From Branchinecta lynchi (lineage: Eukaryota > Arthropoda > Branchiopoda > Anostraca > Branchinectidae): a stretch of 64,000 nt of DNA. The stretch spans positions 10,806,030 to 10,870,029 of the forward strand of contig JAKZAP010000016.1 in assembly GCA_023053575.1 (NCBI GenBank). Direction: 5' to 3'. Made by a program: the position numbers and the translations under genes. Positions 56,132-64,000 of this stretch are shown one piece after another (position 1 is the first letter of the stretch; each line of letters opens with the position of its first letter). The notes below the pieces were generated by a model. That model ran no database searches. It saw only the letters and a list, made by a program, of their open reading frames with translations, and had not been told where the DNA came from.

Positions 56132-56295
56132 CTTCCAGGCAGTCTTCTTTGCTACCGCCTCCGACTCTCTCATAGAAATCAAAGTCGCTATTGGTTTCAA
56201 AATAAACAGGATTCCCAATATCCAGTTCCCGGCTGTCTCGGTCGCTCAGCTCACAGTTATCACGATCAAGGCCTTGGCTGCCGTAAGACAAACGA
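56132..56295 (-). CDS. PAN-ZP protein, first visible exon: C-terminal part of a PAN/Apple domain
   Basis: 164 nt; acceptor tgtttgttttccag, donor gtaggt. After one base completing a codon it encodes RLSYGSQGLDRDNCELSDRD, SRELDIGNPVYFETNSDFDF and YERVGGGSKEDCLE. The S-Y...NCELS-D pattern followed by DFDFYER is typical of the second half of PAN/Apple domains linked to ZP domains. The preceding exon is not between here and 64000, so the gene continues beyond the window. The last base plus TG of the next exon makes Val, giving CLEVSQTC, the PAN-to-ZP linker. Confidence 0.9.
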
Positions 56296-56646
56296 CTGGA
56301 AAACAAACACACGATGACGTCATTATGTCGATACTTCCGCTTCGCTGGAGTACCACAACAAAAATTAACACACGTTATACAGAGAGACTTCTGAACTTTA
56401 AGGTTTAACCGAATAGGCTGATATGACAGTATAGTTAACCGTCAGTTACTCACTTAGACAGGCTTAAAGTTCAACCGAACAGGACAGAGATCCAACAGTC
56501 CAGTTAAATATCACATTTCACTTAAACAGGCCCGAAAACCCGACAAGAATGCGTTACTTCGTTAGATAGATAGAAAGTTTATTGTAAAAATCGACTATCG
56601 TGGTTATAAACAAAATTTGCGATTCTTGTCAAACAAACAGAACAAA

Positions 56647-59600
56647 CTAGACCTACGTTGCCGGGCAACGTGAAGTGTTGCGGCAACCTTTGTCCGGCTT
56701 TGCCGGCTAAAGTGTTGCGAGAGCAACACTTTGGTTTTGTTTCTTCGCTGTCGGTTAAATGCTGAAATTGTCAACTTATCGAAGCTTTTAAAACGGTATG
56801 TTCTAAAAAGAATAATCACATAGTCAAAAGCTGTTCTTTAGCGTTGTAAAACCAACAACAAAACAATATCGGAAGAAGGCTATCCGTAACGTTTCAGGAT
56901 TAAAATACCATAGATGACACTATTAATTATTACAAAACTACCTTATTGTTTTACATTACCCACAGTTAATCCTAGGTTATAGCGATAGACCATCGATACA
57001 AACTTTCTTACTGTCATATTTACAGAAATCGAATACAATGTGCACCAATTTTCAAAAATTTCTAGCCCCTCGTGAACCGATCTTACTTACAAGTCCGTCT
57101 CCCGTGATTGACATCAAATTCACCGGAAACAAATAATGGGTACACCAGCTATCAAAAGTTGCAAACCCCTCATCGCTGAAGATGATTATAGCATAAAAGC
57201 CGATTATTGCTTACAAGTCCCATGCATGTCTTACAATTGGGAACAAAATTGTTCTTACCATCCAATACACCTGAGACAAATAACAGGTATACCAACTAGC
57301 AAAAGCTGCAAACTCCTCGTTGCCGAAGATGATTATGAGCTAACAGTCGACTGTTGCTTACAGTCGACTGTTGCTTACAAGTCCCTTACATGTCTCACAA
57401 CTGGTATCGCCTATTTTTGGTTTCAGTGTGTACCTTACTCCTGAAGTTGTCAACCCCTTGAAACTTTCAAACTGGTTTATCTCATGAAGGATTTTTGTTC
57501 AAAAAAATGGATGGCATATATTTTGATCAGCTCTTCAAGGGCTATCGATTGCCCTAACCACAACAAAGGCATATCGGAAAAAGGGACTAAATTGACTTTG
57601 CAGTCAGTTGAACTTTATCCTTTTCAATCGTAGACATCGTGACGGATGAAAACTTGGAATAATATCCTATATAATCTAGTTGGTATTATAAAGCTATCCG
57701 TAACTTTTTAGGATTAAAATACCATAGATGACACTATTAATTATTACGAAACTACCTTGTTTTACATTACAGTATCGTTTGTACCCGTTGCGTTAACAGT
57801 AAATCGTAGGTTACAGCGATAGACCAACGATACAAACTTTCTTACCGTCAGATTTATATAAATCGAATACAATGTGCAACAATTTGCACACATTTCTAGC
57901 CCCTCGTGCACCGATTCTACTGACAAGTCCCTTTCCCGTGATAGATATCAAGTTCACCGGATAAAAATAATGGGTACACCGACTAGCAAAAGTTGCAAAC
58001 CCCTCATCGCTGAAGATTTGTGTAGCATAACAGCCGATTATTACTTACAAGTCCCTTGCATGTTTTACATTTGGGAACCAAATTGTTCATCAAATGACGG
58101 GTACGCCAACTAGCGAGAGCTGCAAACCCCTCATTGCCGAAGATGATTATGAGCTAACAGTCGCCTGTCGCGGACAAGTCCCCTAAATGTCTCACAACTG
58201 GTATCGCCTATTTTTGGTTTCAGTGTGTACCTTACTACTGAAGTTGTCAACCCCTTGAAACTTTCAAACTGGTGTATCTCATAAAGGAATTTTTTTACAA
58301 AAAAATGGATGTCATATACTTTGATCAGCTCATCAGCGGCTATCGATTGCCGTCGAAGTTGAACTTTATCCTTTTCAATCGTAGATATCGTGACGGATGA
58401 AAACTTGGAACAATATCTTATATAATCTAGTTGATATTATAAAGCTATCCGTAACTTTTCAGGATTAAAATACCATAGATGACACTATTAATTATTACAA
58501 AATTACCTTATTGTTTTACATTACCGTATCGTTTGTACCCGTTGCGTAAACAGTTAATCCTAGGTTATAACGATAGACCATCGATACAAACTTTCTTACT
58601 GTCAGATTTACAGAAATCGAATACAATGTGCACCAATTTTCAAAAATTTCTAGCCCCTCGTGAACCGATTCTTACTTACAAGTCCGTCTCCCGTGATTGA
58701 CATCAAATTCATCGGAAACAAATAATGGATATACCAGCTATCAAAAGTTGCAAGCCCCTCATCGCTGAAGATGATTATAGCATAAGCTTTTTAAACGGGA
58801 TGTTCTAAAAAAATTAATCATATGATCAAAAGGTATTCTTCAGCGTTGTAAAAACAACAACAAAATAATATAGGAAGAAGGGACTAAATTAACTTTGCAG
58901 TCAGTTGTCCTTTATCCTTTTCAATCGTAGACATCGTGACGGATGAAAACTTGGAACAATATCTTATATAATCTAGTTGGTAATAGAAAGCTATCCGTAA
59001 CTTTTCAGGATTAAAATACCATAGATGACAGTATTAATTATTATGAAACTACCTCATTGCTTTACATTTTCGTTTGTATCCGTTGTGTAAACAGTTAATC
59101 CTCGGTTACATTGATAGACCATCGACACAAACTTTCTTACCGTCAGATTTATAGAAATCGAATACAATGTGCACCCATTTGCAAAAATTCCTAGCCCCTC
59201 GTGAACCGATTCCTACTTACAAGTCCCTCTCCCGTTATATACATTAAGTTAACCGGAAACAAATAATGGGTACACCAGCTAGCAAAAGCTGCAAACCCAT
59301 CATCGCAGAAGATGATTGTAGCATAACAGCCGATTATTACTTACAAGTCCCTTGCATATCTTACCATTGGGAACCAAATTGTTCTTACCATCGAATACAC
59401 CGGAAACAAATAACAGTTATACCAACTAGCAAAAGCAAACCCCTCATTACCGAAGATGATTATGGGCTAACAGTCGACTGTTGCTTAAAAGTCCCCTATA
59501 TGTATCATAACTGGTATCGGCTATTTTTGGTTTCAATGTACCTTACTATGAAGTTGTCAACCCCTTTGAAATTTTCAAACTGGTGTATCTCATGAAGGAA

Positions 59601-60437
59601 TTTTTGTACCAAAAAATGGATGACATATACTTTGATCAGCTCATCAATGGCTATCGATTGCCGTCGAAAAAAAAATTCTACCTGTCTTAGTTCAAAAGTT
59701 GACTTTTTTGCCGTAAGCCAACTTTCTAACGTCACGACTTAGAAAGGAGCAAAGGATAAGCTCTAGTTTCTTTAGCAATGAGAGAACTTTAAAAGTTTAA
59801 GAGGCACATCTGATACCGTTACCCTACCTCAAACCAAAGTGCAAAAAAAAAAAATTATAAACTCAGCTGAAATCGTCGCAGACATGGACAGAAACAATAG
59901 ATGGCAGCACTTTCGGACCCGTGGGAAAAAGCCACTTTTTTGTCTCTGTAGATTTTTCTATTTATCACTCAAACAAGATATGTTGGCTGTGGGGCCGGGT
60001 AACTGCCGCATATATTTAACACTTATAGATTTTAGTCCATCTTCAATTTGAAACTGGTGCCTGCCTGCTTGCGTGCTAGAACGGAGCTTTCCACTCGAAA
60101 GCAGAAACATGGTTTGATGAAACGAAAGGTTCGCTACACAACTTCAGATAGTCCTCTCTGACATAGGCTATACAACTCCACTTCACTTCGCAAACCGTAG
60201 GCTCTGGCTCGATGACAAGCAAAAACCATCCTTATTGGCCCCAGGCAAGAGTTCTACGGAGCTTTCCAAAATGTAATGTCATATTCATCAATCCGGCCTA
60301 AGGTCCACACTTTCCGTAAAAACCGCACAGGTTAGACCCTTCTCAGTTACCAGGAATAAAATGAAATCGGAGTCATAGGAAAAAAAAAAAAAACAAAAAA
60401 AACGAGGACAAAACCAAAGTGTTGCTCTCGCAACACA
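56647..60437 (-). mobile_element. Family H element, copy B: Helentron-like, non-autonomous
   Basis: Same orientation and ends as copy A (27736-31741): CTAG at 56647-56650 preceded by hairpins, start ttgtgttgcgagagcaacac at the other end. Unit starts lie near 56898, 57709, 58460 and 59006. About 215 bp shorter than copy A, mainly in the first unit and the A tract, but otherwise nearly identical over long stretches, so one copy or both are recent. No encoded replicase. Confidence 0.75.
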
Positions 60438-60478
60438 ATTACAATAGATGTATCTAATGTCAGTACGCTTAAAAGAAT

Positions 60479-60922
60479 TCACGCTTCGTTAAAATATTTC
60501 ACGAACTCGGGAATAAACCTTTTGGCATATCGAGCGTGTTTTGTAGGTACGGGACAGAGCTTGGGAACCCTAGAACTTACCACTCGTTCTGGTCGACTTC
60601 TAACATTTTGATAGGGGGGAGGGAGGATTTGGGAGTGGAGAGGACGAGATACCATGGCTGAACCGAAGCCAGCGCTTGGCTCCTTTCTGCGCTCCTGCAG
60701 TGTTTTTAGGTTAAAGTGTTTTAAAAGGTATGAGTATGGAAGCTTCAGTCCACTTCTGTTATCTCTTTGTTCCTGCGGTAATGAAAAATGCCAAACGGGT
60801 GCTGCGTATTCCAGGGTGGGTCTAATGAAAGAAGTATAAACTCGTAGTAGGTTACACTGGGGTATTTTCATTTTTGAAAATAGTTTCAGCTTTTGTATTC
60901 CCGCATTGGCACATTTCAGCAT
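60479..60922 (-). mobile_element. Non-LTR retrotransposon fragment (RT thumb and C-terminus)
   Basis: A 147-residue frame includes LLRVYTSFIRPTLEYAAPVW followed by HFSLP, the conserved thumb motif of LINE reverse transcriptases, then LKHFNLKTLQERRKE and a basic C-terminus (RFIPEFVKYFNEA). The usual segment after HxxLP (the IQKRAL-like region) is replaced by SGLKLPYSY, suggesting an internal deletion. The catalytic domain is absent. 5'-truncated and dead. Confidence 0.8.
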
Positions 60923-60929
60923 ATACTGA

Positions 60930-61150
60930 GAGTACGCTTACCATTTTCATTTCGTTCGTCCGCTCTGGCGACTGTGGGGGAGTTTTGGGGGGCCCTATTC
61001 CGGTGATCACGAGTTAAGGTACTTTGTAAGGCTCTAGATGTGGTAGGACGATGCAACTTGGCTGGAATATTAGACATTCGACAAGATTGGCTTAGAAATC
61101 GCCACTCCACTTTCCAAATCCGACTATTCCTTAAAGTACCAATCTTGACC
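60930..61150 (+). repeat. Family A fragment
   Basis: Blocks actgtgggggagttttgggg, gtaggacgatgcaacttggc and aaatccgactattcc in family A order. Confidence 0.65.
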
Positions 61151-61296
61151 ACAAAGTAAGACAAACACTTTCAAGCAAAATATTCATTTTCATGAACCCC
61201 ATGATCCCATTATCATTTTTGGCTCAAGGCTTTTGCGTACAATAAAGTTAAAGCTCGCTTAAAGTGCGCATGTTAACTTCAAAGTCGAACAGTACT

Positions 61297-62409
61297 TTTT
61301 GGGATCCCAAAACGTAAGTGGAGGGATACCTATGACATCGCAAAAGTTGTCCGTCTGTCAGTCCGTCCGTCCGACTGTGAGCACGATAACTCTCGAAGGG
61401 AATGAGATATTTTGATGAAACTTGGTGTGACGATTCTTTGGGTCAAGAGTAAGGTCGAGTTCGTAGATGGGCCCTGTAACCCTATATTTAGGGGTGGGGG
61501 AGGGGTTCAAATTAAGGGACAAACAAAATATTTTTAAACAGCTAATCTGATAGTCGATTCTGGAGTAAGAAAACATGCTGAGCATGATGGTGAAAATCAT
61601 TTTCTTGCCGGGCACGTAGTTCGTCCGTAATCCGGCAAAAGCCGGAAAGTTTGTTAAAAGTAAAAGTTTCATTTGAAGTTGATTAAATGTTTGATTTATG
61701 GGTAAGAAGACATGCTGAACAAGATGGTGAAAACCATTTTCTTGCTGGGCAAGTAGTTCGTCCGGAATCCGGCAAAAACCGGAAAGTTGGTTGAAAGTAA
61801 AATTTTCATTTGAAGCTGATTACGTGTCTGACCTAGGTCTAAGAAGACATGCTGAGCATGATGGTGAAAACCATTTTCTCGCCGGACAACTAATTCGCCT
61901 GTAATCCGGCCAAAACCGGAAAATATGTTAAAAGCATAAGTTTTATCTGAAGTTGATTAGATGTTAGATTTAGGGGTAAGAAGAGACGCTGAGTCTGTAG
62001 GCTATATGATAATCATTTTTTACCCGGACATATAATTAGTCCGGAATCCGGTTGTACCCGCATTTTTTTTAAGTCAAAGTTTTATTTAGAGTTGATTAGA
62101 AGTTCTTTATAGGGATAAGGAGATACGCTGGATTTGTTTCTGAATTTTCTTTTTTTCTGGACTAGTAGTTCGCTCGGAATTCGAGCGAAACCGCGAATTC
62201 GGCAGAAGTAAAGAAGGAAGTTTCGGTCAGTATCGTCAAAATAGATATGGCTTATAGAAGTATAGATAGATAGATAGATAGATAGAATATCTGAACTCGC
62301 TTTTCTCTGACGATTAGCCTGGCGAAGACTGGATTTGGCGAAGACAAGACCCAAAAGTCTGGATCAAATCTTAGATTTTTGGGATCCCACCGATACCTTT
62401 GGTCTTGTT
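61297..62409 (+). mobile_element. Family C element, copy 7 (most complete)
   Basis: Left end ttttgggatcccaaaacg, gtccgtctgtcagtccgtcc tract, acgataactctcgaaggg, gatgggccctgtaaccctat, then five or so internal units of about 120 bp (aagaagacatgctgag..., gcaaaaaccggaaagtt), a (gata)n tract near 62262, and right end gggatcccaccgatacc then tttggtcttgtt. Confidence 0.87.
62262..62285. repeat. (GATA)n microsatellite
   Basis: About five to six tandem gata units inside family C copy 7. Confidence 0.9.
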
Positions 62410-63702
62410 ATCAAATGATTCATCTCAGCTTATGATGGCGGATTCAATAGCTATGGGGGAGTAAGGAGGGGGTGATCGGGAATCTCAACAAACGGTTGGA
62501 ATGGAGGGATCGGAGTTAAACTTGCTGGGAAGAACAAGCATTTATTCTAGATACATCGTTTGCACAGTTGGACTGGATCCGGGCACTTGGGGGGGGGGGG
62601 GGGGGGGGGGGGGTAGAAGGGGGCCTACCGGAATTCCTGTGATAGCGTTTTTCCAGACGAAACTTGGCAGGCATACTAGGGACACGATCAATCTGACAGA
62701 GTCCTTACCTACTACATATAGTTAGGGGAGAGGGGGGCAGATTAGTTACGTTTTTGCTTTTTTGCATACCAATATTTTGTTTTATGGTCTATTGATTCCA
62801 TTTTTTTTTACTGTTTAGAAACATGTCTTAGCTGCTATTGTTACTTTGTAGAATCTTGTTACCTGTAACATTTTCTTTGCATATCTTACTTTCCTATTGG
62901 CTACCATCGTCCGGACCTGCCCCCAGACCGGGGGCAGGTTCGGACATGGCCGGGCAGTTCCGGACATCACTTTTGTTTAACCCAGGAAGGAGTTTCAAGA
63001 AAGTTGTAGACACATTTTTTCATTTGCTTTCGTTGCCTCAGTTGAGTTTCGTTCATTTGCTTCCGTTTGGCAAAACTGCACAAGTATACCGTCCCTTTAT
63101 CAACATCTGTTATTATCACCCGGATATACTGTTACCGCTGGGTCTGAATATGACTTGTTTCTTCTAGGATCGGTCTTAAAAGCTTTCTGAGCCCTTTTGC
63201 TGACTTTTTTCCTTCCCTTTTCCGATTTTATGTTCTTTCGTTATTTTTTTTTTTTTTCCATTCAGCTTTGCTGTCCGAACCTGCCGCAAGTGTTTTTGTC
63301 CGGACCTGCCCCTGGTGCTGTTTTCACAGAAATAAATTTGTAACTCTCACACTTTTGTATCAATCACGGAAATTCTTACTCGACATGGTAGAGCCAATCT
63401 TAAAGTACCTAAATAAAAATCACCGACGATATAAGTGGGTTCGGAGCTACCAAAATGAGGTGCCAACTCCATGACGTAGAACTCCATTTCTTGCAAAAAC
63501 AGTGACACTAGCTCGTTTCGCTATGATAGCACGAGTGTAACTGCGGAATTTTTTACAGAAGAAGCGTATAAGCTCTGAAAAACAATTTCGCGTAATTTAA
63601 ATTCATAAGCGAGGTTTGCAGAGCCGATTTCCAGACCTGCCCCTATGACGGACCTGCCCCCCTCTCCCCTACAAGTGCCATATGAGCTTACAGGTCTTGT
63701 TT
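62410..63702 (+). repeat. Family A short copy, split by a TIR element
   Basis: Same family A segment as 38402-38733, beginning atcaaatgattcatctcagc and ending cttacaggtcttgtt, but interrupted at 62725-63669. It has a long G run near 62592-62612. Confidence 0.82.
62725..63669. mobile_element. TIR element with GGGGAGAGGGGGGCAG ends, TA target
   Basis: 945 bp bounded by ggggagaggggggcag and ctgcccccctctcccc with TA on both sides (62723-62724, 63670-63671). Comparison with the uninterrupted copy at 38402-38733 supports precise insertion with TA duplication, as in Tc1/mariner-type elements. Internal repeats of (g)gacctgcccc occur in both orientations. Its ORF at 62838-63167 has no recognisable transposase motif. 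Confidence 0.82.
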
Positions 63703-63864
63703 TTAGTTAAATGTCGTTTTATTGTCTGTTAGTCGGCATCGTTTTTCTGTTGGTATTGGGGTGGATTTATGATTTAGTTTTGTTTTCTGCTGAGGACGGT
63801 TTGCCGGAAGTGCAGACAAAATATCCGATATTTTATCATCCCTCGCACATTATCTTAAAGGGAT

Positions 63865-64000
63865 AACTAGCTGATCAAGAAAAAAACCGAAAACCTCATT
63901 TTTCTATTTTTGTTTGCAATGAATGGTGGGCTTGGCTTCAAACCTTATATAAGCAATGGCATATTTGCGAGTTTTAGATTCTTCTAAAACGTTATTCCTT
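63865..64000. repeat. Fragment related to the 41026-type element
   Basis: taactagctgatcaagaaaa, aaccgaaaac, ttttctattttt and gcttggcttcaaaccttata match 41210-41350 in the mixed orientations of its palindrome. Truncated by the window edge. Confidence 0.6.

Larger units (their letters stand above)
13610..64000 (-). other. PAN-ZP-transmembrane gene locus (5' end beyond the window)
   Basis: Span of the seven minus-strand exons listed separately. Every intron begins GT and ends AG, and every exon join preserves the reading frame. The 466 visible residues comprise the PAN domain C-terminal half (1-54), ZP domain (about 59-293), furin site RRKR (307-310), transmembrane segment (about 369-393) and cytoplasmic tail (394-466). 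The order matches the NompA/Neo/Nyo type of arthropod apical matrix proteins, where a PAN-ZP ectodomain is cleaved from a membrane anchor and polymerises in cuticle or sensory sheath; this role is inferred. The first visible exon enters with one base completing a codon, so earlier PAN exons lie to the right of 64000. Confidence 0.9.

Noticed and set aside
61358..62054. Regularly spaced repeats in family C considered as a CRISPR-like array
   Set aside because: The genome is eukaryotic, units are diverged and about 120 bp long with no unique spacers.
62838..63167. 109-residue ORF inside the TA-flanked element
   Set aside because: No DDE/D motif, zinc finger or other transposase feature; it includes the cggacctgcccc repeats.

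Overview
This is eukaryotic, repeat-dominated animal DNA. It has spliced exons with GT-AG introns, a eukaryotic tRNA with internal A and B boxes, non-LTR retrotransposon tails and many short inverted-repeat transposons. The one well-resolved gene encodes a PAN-ZP-transmembrane protein like those used in cuticle or apical matrix attachment. That points to an ecdysozoan, most likely an arthropod or a close relative with a large genome. The species cannot be named from the sequence.

Two protein-coding loci are supported. (1) On the plus strand, 6320-6580 is the terminal coding exon of an RNF170-like membrane E3 ubiquitin ligase (DUF1232 region); its RING exons are not in the window. (2) On the minus strand, seven exons (56132-56295, 49412-49590, 41671-41810, 33013-33249, 25074-25374, 23306-23466, 13610-13829) join with matching phases. 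They give 466 residues: the end of a PAN/Apple domain, a complete ZP domain, a furin site, one transmembrane helix and a cytoplasmic tail. The 5' end of this gene lies beyond position 64000. The two genes are tail-to-tail, about 7 kb apart. A tRNA-Thr(TGT) gene lies at 40633-40705 inside an intron of the ZP gene.

Nearly everything else is mobile or repetitive DNA. Working names used here: family A (hairpin-ended, G-rich/C-rich internal repeats; a 2.7 kb copy at 2932-5649 and an inverted 3.0 kb copy at 45891-48872); family C (GGGATCCC-ended, with internal repeats of about 120 bp; seven copies); family H (two 3.8-4.0 kb direct copies plus one fragment, with features of non-autonomous Helentron/Helitron2 elements); family M (six copies of a ~300 bp MITE with GAGCGTGTTCC ends); family N (hAT-like MITEs with poly-G/poly-C tracts); families B and E (palindromic MITEs); family R (copies of a hammerhead-ribozyme-like core); family D (dispersed, seen with a LINE 3' end); and single copies resembling Mutator, PIF/Harbinger, hAT and TTAA-target elements.

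The most interesting observations are the phase-consistent reconstruction of the ZP gene; a family C remnant that forms part of one of its 3' splice-site regions; the Helentron-like architecture of family H; the shared architecture of families A and C; the hammerhead-like core in family R; nested insertions whose empty sites can be read; and an unassigned plus-strand exon-like ORF at 53008-53207.
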